A stretch of DNA of 64,000 nucleotides from Kluyvera georgiana ATCC 51603 (GTDB taxonomy: Bacteria; Pseudomonadota; Gammaproteobacteria; Enterobacterales; Enterobacteriaceae): positions 180,567 through 244,566 of the forward strand of contig NZ_LXEU01000015.1 in the NCBI RefSeq assembly GCF_001654985.1, read 5' to 3'. The notes under the pieces are model-generated. The model saw only the letters and a program-made list of their open reading frames with translations, was not told where the DNA came from and ran no database searches. The translations under genes and the position numbers were made by a program. Positions 19,123 through 29,281 of the stretch are shown here, piece after piece; the stretch's first letter is position 1; every line of letters starts with the position of its first letter.

Positions 19123-19950
19123 TTAACCGCCGAACTGGTCCGGATCCGGCCCTAACCGCTTGCCCTTATCCAGGGTCGCAATGTCGCTCAGTTCGTCTTT
19201 ATCCAGGCGGAAATCCCAGACGTCGAAGTTCTCGGCGATGCGTGATGGCGTGACCGACTTCGGAATGACCACCAGACCACTGTCGAGGTGCCAGCGAATC
19301 ACAATTTGCGCCGGGCTTTTGCCGTATTTGTCGGCAAGATGACGGATGATTTTCTGATCGAAAACGCCTTCGCCACCCTGCGCCAGCGGGCTCCAGGATT
19401 CGGTCTGAATCTTGTGGGTAGCGTTCCACGCGTTCAGCTGACGTTGTTGCATCAGCGGATGCAGTTCAATCTGGTTAATCACCGGCGCCACGCCGGTTTC
19501 ATCAATCAGTCGTTGCAGATGTGGAACCTGGAAGTTACACACGCCGATGCTCTTCACCAGCCCCTGTTTTTGCAGTTCAATCAGCGCTTTCCAGGCCGCA
19601 ATATAGTGGTCAGAGGCGGGGACCGGCCAGTGGATCAGATACAGATCGAGGTAGTCCAGCTGTAAATGTTCCAGGCTCTCCTGCAGCGCGTCGGCGGCGC
19701 GCAGATGGGAGTCATTCCACAGCTTGCTGGTGATGAACAGATCCTCACGCGCCACGCCCGCGCTGTGAATGGCTTTGCCCACGCCCGACTCGTTCTTGTA
19801 GGCGGCGGCAGTATCAATAGAACGGTAGCCGACCTCAATCGCTTTGTGGATTGCGGTAACCACTTCTTCATTACTGGCCTGCCATACGCCCAGGCCCAGC
19901 TGCGGCATTACATTGCCATCGTGCAGTTTAATCACGGTTGGATGTGTCAT
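19123..19950 (-). CDS. dkgA: 2,5-diketo-D-gluconate reductase A (methylglyoxal reductase)
   Basis: DkgA is an NADPH-dependent aldo-keto reductase of 275 residues with a TIM-barrel fold. It reduces 2,5-diketo-D-gluconate and, more importantly in vivo, methylglyoxal and other aldehydes. The catalytic Asp46 and Tyr51 lie in DTAAAYKNE, and the conserved YLDLYLIHWP and CNFQVPHLQRL motifs are present. In E. coli it is co-transcribed with yqhD under YqhC. Here the intergenic gap is ~200 bp and contains an ERIC-like insertion. GGAG precedes the ATG. Confidence 0.96.
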   Translation of the reverse strand: MTHPTVIKLHDGNVMPQLGLGVWQASNEEVVTAIHKAIEVGYRSIDTAAAYKNESGVGKAIHSAGVAREDLFITSKLWNDSHLRAADALQESLEHLQLDYLDLYLIHWPVPASDHYIAAWKALIELQKQGLVKSIGVCNFQVPHLQRLIDETGVAPVINQIELHPLMQQRQLNAWNATHKIQTESWSPLAQGGEGVFDQKIIRHLADKYGKSPAQIVIRWHLDSGLVVIPKSVTPSRIAENFDVWDFRLDKDELSDIATLDKGKRLGPDPDQFGG

Positions 19951-20048
19951 GCATTTCTCCTTTTCATCAGCTTATTGGGGCATGCCCCGATAAGATTTGT
20001 ATGATTAAGTCTGGTCGAAATATGCAAAAACGAAAGCTTGCTCGTCGC

Positions 20049-20145
20049 CTTTCAAGCTACAGATGCGCTGTCTGCGTCAGCTCACCCCAGCCACTTACGG
20101 GGGTAAGCTTCTGGGGTGTGCTCGACATGCTTAGAGCAAAAAGTG
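20049..20145. repeat. Partial ERIC-like element between yqhD and dkgA
   Basis: The segment carries the hallmarks of an ERIC/IRU palindrome: CTTTCAAGCTAC at the left, then a CTCACCCCAGCCACTTAC / GTAAGCTTCTGGGGT centre. It resembles the better-preserved ERIC copy at 35495-35622 but its right arm is eroded. It sits inside the expected yqhD-dkgA transcript. Confidence 0.6.
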
Positions 20146-20154
20146 AGGAAGGGC

Positions 20155-21318
20155 TTAACGGGCTGCTTCGTAAATACGGCGGCTCACTTCAAGGGTAATA
20201 TCCTGATTTTCACCCAGTTTGGTCATACCGTGCTCTTCGAGTTTTTTCAGCAGCGCCGGAATGGAACTGCCGTCCAGACCGTAGTCGGACAGGCGAGTCG
20301 GCACGCCCATTTGTTCGAAGAAACTGCGGGTTGCGGCGATAGCGGCGTCGATACGCGCATCGTCAGAACCTTCGGTAATGTTCCAGACGCGTTCAGCGTA
20401 TTGCAGCAGTTTTGCGCGCTTGGTTTCGCGTTTTTCATTCCACAGTGCAGGCAGAACGATAGCCAGCGTTTGGGCGTGATCCAGCCCGTGCATGGCGGTC
20501 AGTTCGTGGCCCAGCATATGGGTTGCCCAGTCCTGCGGTACGCCTGCGCCAATCAGGCCGTTCAGCGCCTGAGTCGCCGCCCACATAATGTTGGCGCGCA
20601 CGTCGTAGTTTTCCGGATCTTTCAGCGCTTTCGGGCCTTCTTCAACCAGCGTCAGCAGAATGCCTTCGGCGAAACGGTCCTGAATTTTGCCGTCAACCGG
20701 ATAGGTGACGTACTGCTCAACGGTATGCACGAAGGCATCAACCACGCCGTTCGCGACCTGACGCGGCGGCAGAGTGTAGGTGTAAACCGGGTCAAGAATG
20801 GCAAACTGCGGCTGGACGTGCGAAGACATAAAGGCACGCTTGTCGCCGGTGGTTTTACGGGAGATGACCGCGCCTTTGTTCGACTCGGAGCCGGTTGCTG
20901 GCAGAGTCAGAACGGAACCCATCGGGATGGCGCTGTTAACGTTGCTGCCGTAGGTCTCGAGGATTTCCCACGGGTCGATGCTTGCATCATAGTGCGCTGC
21001 CGCAGCGATAAATTTTGTGCCGTCCAGGACGGAACCGCCGCCGACCGCCAGCAGGAAGGTCACTTTCTGTTCGCGGGCAATTTTCACCGCGTTCATCAGC
21101 GTTTCATAGGACGGGTTTGGCTCAATACCGCCAAATTCCAGCACGTCCAGCCCCTTCAGTGCGGTCAGTACCTGGTCCAGCACGCCGGTTTTTTTCACGC
21201 TGCCGCCGCCGTAGGTGATCAGCACGCGAGCGTCAGCGGGGATCTGAGCGCGCAGATTTTCGATAGCGCCTTTACCGAACAGAATACGGGTCGGGGTGTG
21301 AAGATCAAAATTAAACAT
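20155..21318 (-). CDS. yqhD: NADPH-dependent aldehyde reductase YqhD
   Basis: YqhD is an iron/zinc-dependent alcohol dehydrogenase family enzyme that detoxifies short-chain aldehydes, including methylglyoxal, acrolein and isobutyraldehyde, using NADPH. From the ATG at 21318 it has 387 residues, the same as E. coli; an in-frame start at 21351 is not conserved. The GGGS nucleotide motif near residue 37 and the metal-binding HELTAMHGLDHAQTL region are visible. It is divergent from its activator yqhC and upstream of dkgA on the same strand. Confidence 0.97.
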   Translation of the reverse strand: MFNFDLHTPTRILFGKGAIENLRAQIPADARVLITYGGGSVKKTGVLDQVLTALKGLDVLEFGGIEPNPSYETLMNAVKIAREQKVTFLLAVGGGSVLDGTKFIAAAAHYDASIDPWEILETYGSNVNSAIPMGSVLTLPATGSESNKGAVISRKTTGDKRAFMSSHVQPQFAILDPVYTYTLPPRQVANGVVDAFVHTVEQYVTYPVDGKIQDRFAEGILLTLVEEGPKALKDPENYDVRANIMWAATQALNGLIGAGVPQDWATHMLGHELTAMHGLDHAQTLAIVLPALWNEKRETKRAKLLQYAERVWNITEGSDDARIDAAIAATRSFFEQMGVPTRLSDYGLDGSSIPALLKKLEEHGMTKLGENQDITLEVSRRIYEAAR

Positions 21319-21511
21319 TGCTCGTTCCCTTCTTGGTGGATGGAAAAACAAGGCGGCGAAGGTCGTCGCCGAATGACATCATTGTGGTCCTCGTTGCCGT
21401 ACCTCTCAATGCACATTTCTGCGTTTGTCTTGCCCATTTCTCCATAAGGCTGGAGAATCACGTTAATCACGGCCACAATGAGAGCGTGAAAAAAGGTATC
21501 TGGAGCCTTCG
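21319..21511. promoter_or_regulatory. yqhC-yqhD divergent regulatory region
   Basis: This 193-bp gap separates the divergent yqhD and yqhC genes and should hold the YqhC operator and both promoters. A GC-rich inverted repeat (GGCGGCGAAGGTCGTCGCC, 21351-21369) is visible on the yqhD side. I could not identify the YqhC site with confidence. Confidence 0.5.
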
Positions 21512-22405
21512 TTGAAGAACCGTGAAGCGATCTGTGCGCTGCTGACAGAAAAAATTAAGCAGCTGAAAAATAACGAACAAAACCTGCGTACCCTGCTGCC
21601 CGACATCCAGCTGATCTACGGCAGCCAGCCCAGTGGCCGCACGCCGGTCATGTACCGACCGGGCATCGTGTTTCTCTTTTCCGGCTATAAAATTGGCTAT
21701 ATCAACGATCGTACCTTTCGCTACGATGCCAATGAATATCTGCTGCTCACCGTACCTTTACCCTTCGAATGTGAAACTTTTGCCACCGCTGAGGCCCCGT
21801 TGGCCGGATTGCGTCTCGACGTCGATATTTTCCAGCTCCAGGAATTGCTCATGGATATCGGTGAAGACCCGCTGTTCCGCCCGGCGATGGCGGAAAGCGG
21901 GATTAACGCGGCGACGTTGTCCGAAGAGATCCTTTGCGCTGCCGAACGTCTGCTGGACGTGATGGAACGGCCGCTGGATGCCCGTATTCTCGGCAAGCAA
22001 ATTATCCGCGAAATGCTCTACCACGTGCTCACCGGGCCGCGCGGCGGCGCGCTGATGGCGCTGGTAAGCCGCCAGACCCACTTCAGCCAGATTAGCCGCG
22101 TGCTCAAGCGGATTGAGAGCCAGTACAGCGAAACGCTGAGCGTCGATCAGCTGGCCGCCGAGGCCAATATGAGCCTGTCGGCGTTCCACCATAATTTTAA
22201 GTCGGTAACCAGTACTTCGCCGCTGCAATATTTGAAAGCCTATCGGCTGCACAAAGCTCGGATGATGATGGCGCACGACGGCCTGAAAGCCAGCGCGGCG
22301 GCGATGCAGGTGGGCTACGAGAGCGCGTCGCAGTTCAGTCGAGAGTTTAAACGGTTTTTTGGCCTGACGCCGGGCGAGGATGCGGCAAGACTGCGCGGAA
22401 TGTAA
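21512..22405 (+). CDS. yqhC: AraC-type activator YqhC
   Basis: YqhC activates yqhD and dkgA in response to reactive aldehydes. The 297-residue product has an N-terminal AraC arabinose-binding-like cupin (residues ~40-190) and a C-terminal double helix-turn-helix with [19 protein letters not shown] and [17 protein letters not shown]. The conserved N-terminus ([10 protein letters not shown]) starts with a TTG codon at 21512, preceded by GGAG at 21502-21505 with a 6-base spacer. No in-frame ATG fits better, so a TTG start is likely. Confidence 0.93.
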   Translation: MKNREAICALLTEKIKQLKNNEQNLRTLLPDIQLIYGSQPSGRTPVMYRPGIVFLFSGYKIGYINDRTFRYDANEYLLLTVPLPFECETFATAEAPLAGLRLDVDIFQLQELLMDIGEDPLFRPAMAESGINAATLSEEILCAAERLLDVMERPLDARILGKQIIREMLYHVLTGPRGGALMALVSRQTHFSQISRVLKRIESQYSETLSVDQLAAEANMSLSAFHHNFKSVTSTSPLQYLKAYRLHKARMMMAHDGLKASAAAMQVGYESASQFSREFKRFFGLTPGEDAARLRGM

Positions 22406-22408
22406 CGG

Positions 22409-22489
22409 GTAGGCCTGATAAGCGTAGCGCCATCAGGCAACGCTGCCGCACATTGCCGGATGCGGCATAAACGCCTTATCCGGCCTACA
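22409..22489. repeat. REP/BIME unit between yqhC and yghB
   Basis: Two opposed REP palindromes (GTAGGCCTGATAAGCG...GCCATCAGGC and CATTGCCGGATGCGGC...CTTATCCGGCCTAC) lie between the converging yqhC and yghB genes. Confidence 0.88.
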
Positions 22490-22507
22490 GATGGCAAGGC
22501 GCCGCCA

Positions 22508-23167
22508 TCAGGCGTCGCAGTATTTTTTCTTAATCACCACAATTACCGTGCCGAGCAGCCCGGCAACCAGCAGGAAGATCGGCAGAACCATCAGGAAGGT
22601 CATCACCTGATCTTCATGACGTTTCACGAATGGAATCATGCTGATGGCATAGCCAAAGCCGGTGACCACGCCAACCCACAGCAGCGCGCTCAGCCAGTTA
22701 AATAACTGGAAGCGACGGTTAGGCAGACCGGAAATTCCCGCCATCGTTGGCAGCAGCGTACGCACGAACGCCAGGAAGCGACCCGCAAGCAATGCAAGCA
22801 GCCCGTGACGGTCAAACATGCAGGTCGCGCGCTGGTGGTATTTATCCGGCAGCTGTGCCAGCCAACCTTTCACGACGTTAGTGTTGCCCAACCAGCGCCC
22901 CTGAATATAGCTCAGCCAGCAGCCAAGGCTGGCGGCCGTCGTCAGAATGACGAGGGTAGGGACGTAGCCCATTACGCCCTTGGCGATGAGCGCCCCTGCC
23001 AATAGCAGCAGGCTATCGCCGGGTAAAAATGATGCGGGGAGCAGGCCGTTTTCCAGAAACAGCGTAGCAAACATGACCAGATAAACGATCCCCACGACGT
23101 GCGGATTCGCCAGTGCAGCAAAATCGTGCTGCCAAAGCGCGGCGACAATATCTTGAATAACGACCAT
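22508..23167 (-). CDS. yghB: DedA-family inner-membrane protein YghB
   Basis: YghB is a DedA/SNARE-associated superfamily membrane protein of 219 residues. Together with its paralogue YqjA it supports proton-motive-force-linked functions, cell division and Tat export in E. coli; the family is linked to lipid-carrier scrambling. The DedA signature [18 protein letters not shown] and the [16 protein letters not shown] motif are present. The ATG at 23167 has AGGA six bases upstream, so it is preferred over the ATG at 23173. Gene order next to metC matches E. coli. Confidence 0.95.
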   Translation of the reverse strand: MVVIQDIVAALWQHDFAALANPHVVGIVYLVMFATLFLENGLLPASFLPGDSLLLLAGALIAKGVMGYVPTLVILTTAASLGCWLSYIQGRWLGNTNVVKGWLAQLPDKYHQRATCMFDRHGLLALLAGRFLAFVRTLLPTMAGISGLPNRRFQLFNWLSALLWVGVVTGFGYAISMIPFVKRHEDQVMTFLMVLPIFLLVAGLLGTVIVVIKKKYCDA

Positions 23168-23412
23168 GGACATTCCTGTGGAACAGCGTTTTCACTTATT
23201 GTACGCCCGAATTCTGAAGAACACCTTGATCCCGGACGCAACAAATGAAGCCGCATTGTTCAGTCTGGCTGACAACCGGGTGACATAGGTTTACGCCTGG
23301 CGGCGATGTGAACTCGGGAACCGACTGTTCTCAACATCGGTGGCGCCTCCGCTGGACGCGCCAAAAATATTGCTAACCCACCCGGCACTGACCGTACCGG
23401 GCTTGGGCTATG

Positions 23413-24635
<1,223 letters not shown>

Positions 24636-24769
24636 AAACTATCACGATTGCCTCAGCGATGTAGCGTTCCTTGCACATACAGCAGAAAATTTTGCCAAAA
24701 ACCGTGCAGAAAACTTTTTTACTGCGTAAGCGCAAGGAAAGTAAGTGTGATTTAAGTCAATATGTAAAT

Positions 24770-24788
24770 ACTAATGAGAACTACTATC
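24770..24788. promoter_or_regulatory. Predicted Fur box upstream of exbB
   Basis: The 19-mer starting ACTAATGAGAAC matches the Fur consensus GATAATGATAATCATTATC at 13 of 19 positions by my count. It lies ~65-80 bp before the exbB start in an AT-rich promoter region. exbBD is Fur-repressed in E. coli. Confidence 0.6.
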
Positions 24789-24851
24789 AATTCGACGTTG
24801 TTTTGATATTATTGTCCTCAGATTTTGTGATTTACGTCCTGGAGATACACA

Positions 24852-25583
24852 GTGGGTAATAATTTGATGCAGGCGGATCTCTCCGTTTGGGGTATGTATC
24901 ATCATGCCGACATCGTGGTTAAAGTGGTCATGATTGGCTTGATACTGGCATCCGTCATCACCTGGGCAATTTTCTTCAGTAAAGGGGCTGAGCTCCTTTC
25001 TCATAAGCGCCGCCTCAAGCGCGAGCAGAAACTGTTAGCGGACGCGCGTTCCCTCAATCAGGCGCACGAAACGGCCGCCGCGTTTGACGCGCAGAGCCTG
25101 AGCAGCCAGTTAATCAACGAAGCGCAGAACGAACTGGAGCTCTCTGCGGGTTCGGAAGATAACGAAGGGATTAAAGAACGTACCGGTTTCCGCCTGGAGC
25201 GTCGCGTGGCGGCGGTAGGCCGTCATATGGGACGGGGTAACGGTTTCCTGGCGACCATCGGCGCTATCTCTCCGTTCGTCGGCCTGTTCGGTACCGTGTG
25301 GGGCATCATGAACAGCTTTATCGGTATCGCCCAGACGCAAACCACGAATCTGGCCGTTGTTGCGCCAGGTATCGCAGAAGCTCTGCTGGCAACGGCAATT
25401 GGCCTTTTCGCCGCGATTCCGGCGGTGGTCATCTATAACGTCTTCGCGCGCCTCATCGGTGGCTTCAAGGCTAACCTGAGCGATGTGGCAGCGCAGGTTC
25501 TGCTGCTGCAGAGTCGCGATCTGGATCTGAGCGCCAGCGGCGTGCATCCGGTTCGTACCGCCCAGAAATTACGAGTAGGTTAA
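24852..25583 (+). CDS. exbB: TonB-complex proton channel subunit ExbB
   Basis: ExbB is the pentameric inner-membrane scaffold of the TonB-ExbB-ExbD motor that powers outer-membrane uptake of siderophores and vitamin B12. The 243-residue protein has three membrane segments (about residues 15-40, 128-155 and 176-199) and the MotA/TolQ/ExbB motif GTVWGIMNSF. The start is a GTG, as in E. coli, with CTGGAG upstream. A Fur box precedes it and exbD follows after 6 bp. Confidence 0.96.
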   Translation: MGNNLMQADLSVWGMYHHADIVVKVVMIGLILASVITWAIFFSKGAELLSHKRRLKREQKLLADARSLNQAHETAAAFDAQSLSSQLINEAQNELELSAGSEDNEGIKERTGFRLERRVAAVGRHMGRGNGFLATIGAISPFVGLFGTVWGIMNSFIGIAQTQTTNLAVVAPGIAEALLATAIGLFAAIPAVVIYNVFARLIGGFKANLSDVAAQVLLLQSRDLDLSASGVHPVRTAQKLRVG

Positions 25584-25589
25584 TGCCCT

Positions 25590-26015
25590 ATGGCAATGCG
25601 TCTTAATGAAAATCTGGACGATACCGGCGAAATGCATGAAATCAACGTGACGCCGTTTATCGACGTCATGTTGGTTCTGTTGATTATCTTTATGGTCGCC
25701 GCGCCGCTGGCGACGGTTGATGTTAAAGTCAATCTGCCGGCCTCCTCCAGCCAGCCGCAGCCGCGCCCGGAAAAACCGGTCTACCTGTCGGTGAAAGCGG
25801 ATAAATCGATGTTCCTCGGTAACGACCCTATTACCGATGACAGCATGGTGCCGGCGCTGGATGCGCTGACGGAAGGCAAGAAAGACACCACCATCTTCTT
25901 CCGTGCCGATAAAACGGTGGACTATGAAACGATGATGAAGGTGATGGATACGCTGCATCAGGCTGGCTATCTGAAGATTGGGCTGGTTGGTGAAGAGACC
26001 GTCGCGAAAAAATAA
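25590..26015 (+). CDS. exbD: TonB-complex subunit ExbD
   Basis: ExbD is a single-pass membrane protein of 141 residues with a periplasmic C-terminal domain. The proton-path residue Asp25 is present in TPFIDVMLVLLIIFM. It works with ExbB to harness the proton gradient for TonB. It lies 6 bp after exbB and is followed by a terminator-like hairpin. Confidence 0.97.
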   Translation: MAMRLNENLDDTGEMHEINVTPFIDVMLVLLIIFMVAAPLATVDVKVNLPASSSQPQPRPEKPVYLSVKADKSMFLGNDPITDDSMVPALDALTEGKKDTTIFFRADKTVDYETMMKVMDTLHQAGYLKIGLVGEETVAKK

Positions 26016-26023
26016 TCTCATCC

Positions 26024-26052
26024 CGGATGGCGCATTCAGCGCCATCCGTTAT
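26024..26052 (+). terminator. exbBD terminator
   Basis: A perfect 10-bp stem (CGGATGGCGC / GCGCCATCCG) with loop ATTCA is followed by TTATTCTT. It begins 9 bp after the exbD stop codon. Confidence 0.8.
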
Positions 26053-26247
26053 TCTTCCCTAAGTAATATCATATTTATCTTAAGTCCTGTTTCAGCGAGT
26101 TATATCCAAAACTATTTAAATAATATTTAGTGGCGCTTAAATGTAGCAATATAATTTAAATATGAGAGTGGCTAGTCTTAAATAACCTTCCTACGCTTAA
26201 TTCTGAACGCTAACAATAATATATATCTACAGCGGGCGGAAAATATC

Positions 26248-27699
26248 ATGGCCATAATAGCATTGCGACAAGCTGAAGGTTCGCATCGCGACCTGATCTC
26301 GTTATCCTCAATTCGCCAAAGAGCAGACCGGCTATTATTGGTGCTGGCCTGGGTGATGTGGGGCGTTTCGCTGGGAGTGGGTTGGATGAATGATAACCCC
26401 AGTCTGGCACTGCTGGTGGCGACGATTCTGGCGGGACTTGCCACCTTGATGACGCTGATTTTTGCGGGCAAACTCATCACTCGCTTAGTTTATGCGTTTA
26501 TTCTAATGGCCTATTCCGCACTGCTGATTCAGCTTGGCGGCGGCGAGACCGAATATCATTTTTCGGTATTTGTTTTGCTGTCTGCGCTGCTCGCCTGGCG
26601 CGACTGGCGGCCATTAATTATGGGCGCGGGGGTGATTGCCGTTCACCACCTGGTATTTAATTATTTACAGGAATACGGGTTGTTTAATATCACCGTGTTT
26701 ATGCACGCCGGTCTGCATATGGTGATTATGCACGCGGTGTACGTCGTGGCGCAGACGGTATTCCTGGTCTTCCTGGCGGTACGGATGGAGCAGGATGCAC
26801 GGTCGGCCAGCGAGGTTGCGAAGCTGGCGGCGGTCATTAACCGCGAGTCGGGCTACCTGACGCTGGAGCGCGACACCAAAACCAGCCGCTCACCCTTTGC
26901 GAAAACTTTTAGCCTGACGCTGGATGCCATGCGTAACACGCTTGAGCAGGTCAGCGGTAATGTATCGCAACTACTGGATGCCTCACAGACGCTACTGCAA
27001 CGTAACACCGCGCTCTCCGAACGCACCGACAGCCAGGCGCGGTCGTTAGCGGTCACCGCCAGCGCCATGGAGCAGCTTGCCGGTGCGGCATCGTTAACCA
27101 GTGAAAAGGCCAGCGAAGCGCGCGAACTCGCCGGGCAGGCCAGCGCTGTGGCGCGGGAAGGGGGGGAGAATATCCGTTCTGCCATGGCGTCCATGTCGCA
27201 CATCCGTGATGAATCGCTGAAGATTGGCGGTATCCTTGAGCTCATCGACGGTATAGCCTTCCAGACCAATATTCTGTCGCTCAACGCCTCCGTTGAAGCG
27301 GCGCGGGCCGGTGCTCATGGGAAAGGGTTTGCGGTGGTGGCAGCTGAAGTCCGTACCCTGGCGCTGCGCTGTGAAGGTGCGGCGCGGGACATTCGCCAGC
27401 TGGTGGCCGCTTCCGTCGAGAGCACCCATCAGGGCGCTGAGCAAGTAGAAAGAGCGGGAAAAACCATGGCGGCGATCATCAATAACATCGACAGCCTACA
27501 GGCCTGTGTCGACGTGTTGTCATCAATGAGCGACCAGCAGCGCGCCAGCGTATTACAGATGAAAGGCAGCATTGCGCATATCGACGCCAGCGTGCAGGAG
27601 AACGTGCAGCACGTGGCGCAAACTATTCAGGTTGCGCATCAGCAGCAACAGCATACCGGTGAACTGAAATCGGCTATTTCCGTGTTCAGATTGGTGTAA
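26248..27699 (+). CDS. Methyl-accepting chemotaxis-type transducer with six membrane helices
   Basis: This 483-residue protein has a chemoreceptor signalling domain (about residues 215-483) whose tip contains GIAFQTNILSLNASVEAARAG. The N-terminal part (residues ~28-180) is a bundle of about six membrane helices with almost no periplasmic loop, and no HAMP domain is obvious. Such receptors usually sense signals within or near the membrane. The tip reads EVRTLALRC, where the usual form is EVRNLAQRS, and the C-terminus lacks the NWETF-type CheR/CheB tether. It is a single gene with its own promoter region in 26,056-26,247. No other chemotaxis gene is nearby. Confidence 0.85.
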   Translation: MAIIALRQAEGSHRDLISLSSIRQRADRLLLVLAWVMWGVSLGVGWMNDNPSLALLVATILAGLATLMTLIFAGKLITRLVYAFILMAYSALLIQLGGGETEYHFSVFVLLSALLAWRDWRPLIMGAGVIAVHHLVFNYLQEYGLFNITVFMHAGLHMVIMHAVYVVAQTVFLVFLAVRMEQDARSASEVAKLAAVINRESGYLTLERDTKTSRSPFAKTFSLTLDAMRNTLEQVSGNVSQLLDASQTLLQRNTALSERTDSQARSLAVTASAMEQLAGAASLTSEKASEARELAGQASAVAREGGENIRSAMASMSHIRDESLKIGGILELIDGIAFQTNILSLNASVEAARAGAHGKGFAVVAAEVRTLALRCEGAARDIRQLVAASVESTHQGAEQVERAGKTMAAIINNIDSLQACVDVLSSMSDQQRASVLQMKGSIAHIDASVQENVQHVAQTIQVAHQQQQHTGELKSAISVFRLV

Positions 27700-27852
27700 T
27701 GTCACAAAAATGAAAGATGTATAACAAGTAATTTAGTTGTGTGATAACTTTCGCAGTTGTTAGAAAACGTAATACCAGTACGAAAAATGACAATATAATT
27801 GCCAATCCCATCCTTCTACATTGAAACCACTTCAATTCAGGAGGATATAAGT

Positions 27853-29271
27853 GTGGCAAACGATACAAAGTTGTCTATTACCGAAAAGCTGGGATACGGC
27901 ATGGGCGATGCCGCCTGCGGTATTGTCTACTCCTCGGTAACGATGTTTTTGACCTGGTTTTACACCGATATTTACGGCTTGTCTGCGGCGGCGGTGGGGG
28001 TGATGTTCCTCGTAACGCGCGTGCTGGATGCGATTACCGACCCGCTGACGGGCATTGTCGCTGACCGGGTCAAAACCCGCTGGGGCCACTTCCGCCCATG
28101 GCTGATCTGGTTTGCGATTCCCTACGCCGTGCTGGCGGTGATGACCTTCACTACGCCCGATTTTGGCGCTTCCGGTAAGCTGGTTTACGCCTACCTGACA
28201 TATACCTTGCTGATGTTGTGTTACACCTTTATCAATATCCCCTACTGCGCGTTGGGTGGTGTGATCACCCGCGATGAGAAAGATCGCCTGTCGGCGCAAT
28301 CTTATCGTTTTACGATTTCGTCCGTGGCCGGTCTGATGGTCTCTGTCGCCACGCTGTTTCTGGTCGACTACCTGGGTAAAGAAGATAAGCAGTTCGGCTT
28401 TCAGGCCACCATGGGCATTATGGGGGCCATCGCCATTGTGATGCTGGCTTTCTGTTTCTTCTCTACTAAAGAACGCGTGGCGCCCGCGGTAGAACAACAG
28501 GGTAGCATTCGCGAAGATCTGCGCTCGCTGCTGGCCAACGATCAGTGGCGGGTCGTGGCGATCATTACCTTCTTCTCCAGCATGGCAGGGGTGATGCGCA
28601 GCGCGGCAACGCTGTATTACGCCACTTATTTGATGATGGGCGGCGTCGAGTCTGCGGCCGGGACGGCGATGAAGTCGGCGTTTGTCTCGACTAGCGTGGT
28701 CGGTACCATTATCGGCAGCATCGCGGCGGGCTGGCTGGCGAAGCGTTACCGCGCGGTTTCGCTGTTTAAAAATATTAACCTGCTGCTGGTCGCAGTCGGT
28801 GTGGTGATGTTCTTCGTGCCGCCGACCTGGCTACCCGTCGTGTTCCCTTTGTACTTCCTTGTGGGATTCTTCCATCAGATGTATCAACCGTTTAAATGGA
28901 ACATGATGGCGAACGCCGCCGACTACGGCGAGTGGAAGTTTGGCCGCCGTATTACTGGCCTGTCCTACTCCGGCAACCTGTTTGCGCTGAAAATGGGTAT
29001 GGCGGTCGCTGGCGCGGTCGTCGGTTTCTCGTTGGGGCTGTTTGGCTATCAGGCGGGCGTCACCGAACAAACACCGATGGCGACGATGGGCATCGTTGGC
29101 CTGCTGACGTTGGGGCCATCGCTCTCGTACCTGGTGCTATGGTGGCTGTCGCGCTTCTATAAGCTGGACGACCGCGCTATGGCGACCATTCAACGCGACC
29201 TTTCCGCACGCCAGCAGGCGGCGGTGCAGGCCGAACCTGAAGCCGTCAGCGGCGTATTACATAAAGCCTGA
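27853..29271 (+). CDS. GPH-family glycoside:cation symporter (XynP/YagG-like)
   Basis: This inner-membrane symporter of 472 residues has about twelve helices and the GPH family signature: KLGYGMGD at residues 10-17, then the RVLDAITDPLTGIVADRVKTRWGHFRPW region around 55-82. It probably imports xylosides or xylo-oligosaccharides with sodium or protons. AGGAGG at 27839-27844 selects the GTG at 27853 as the start. The longer frame from 27799 has no ribosome binding site. It is 11 bp upstream of the GH43 gene, with which it forms an operon. E. coli yagG-yagH is the closest familiar pair. Confidence 0.9.
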   Translation: MANDTKLSITEKLGYGMGDAACGIVYSSVTMFLTWFYTDIYGLSAAAVGVMFLVTRVLDAITDPLTGIVADRVKTRWGHFRPWLIWFAIPYAVLAVMTFTTPDFGASGKLVYAYLTYTLLMLCYTFINIPYCALGGVITRDEKDRLSAQSYRFTISSVAGLMVSVATLFLVDYLGKEDKQFGFQATMGIMGAIAIVMLAFCFFSTKERVAPAVEQQGSIREDLRSLLANDQWRVVAIITFFSSMAGVMRSAATLYYATYLMMGGVESAAGTAMKSAFVSTSVVGTIIGSIAAGWLAKRYRAVSLFKNINLLLVAVGVVMFFVPPTWLPVVFPLYFLVGFFHQMYQPFKWNMMANAADYGEWKFGRRITGLSYSGNLFALKMGMAVAGAVVGFSLGLFGYQAGVTEQTPMATMGIVGLLTLGPSLSYLVLWWLSRFYKLDDRAMATIQRDLSARQQAAVQAEPEAVSGVLHKA

Positions 29272-29281
29272 GGAAACGACG

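Noticed and set aside
20116..21447. 443-codon plus-strand frame
   Set aside because: It runs antisense to yqhD, which is a certain gene; the frame has no recognisable motif.
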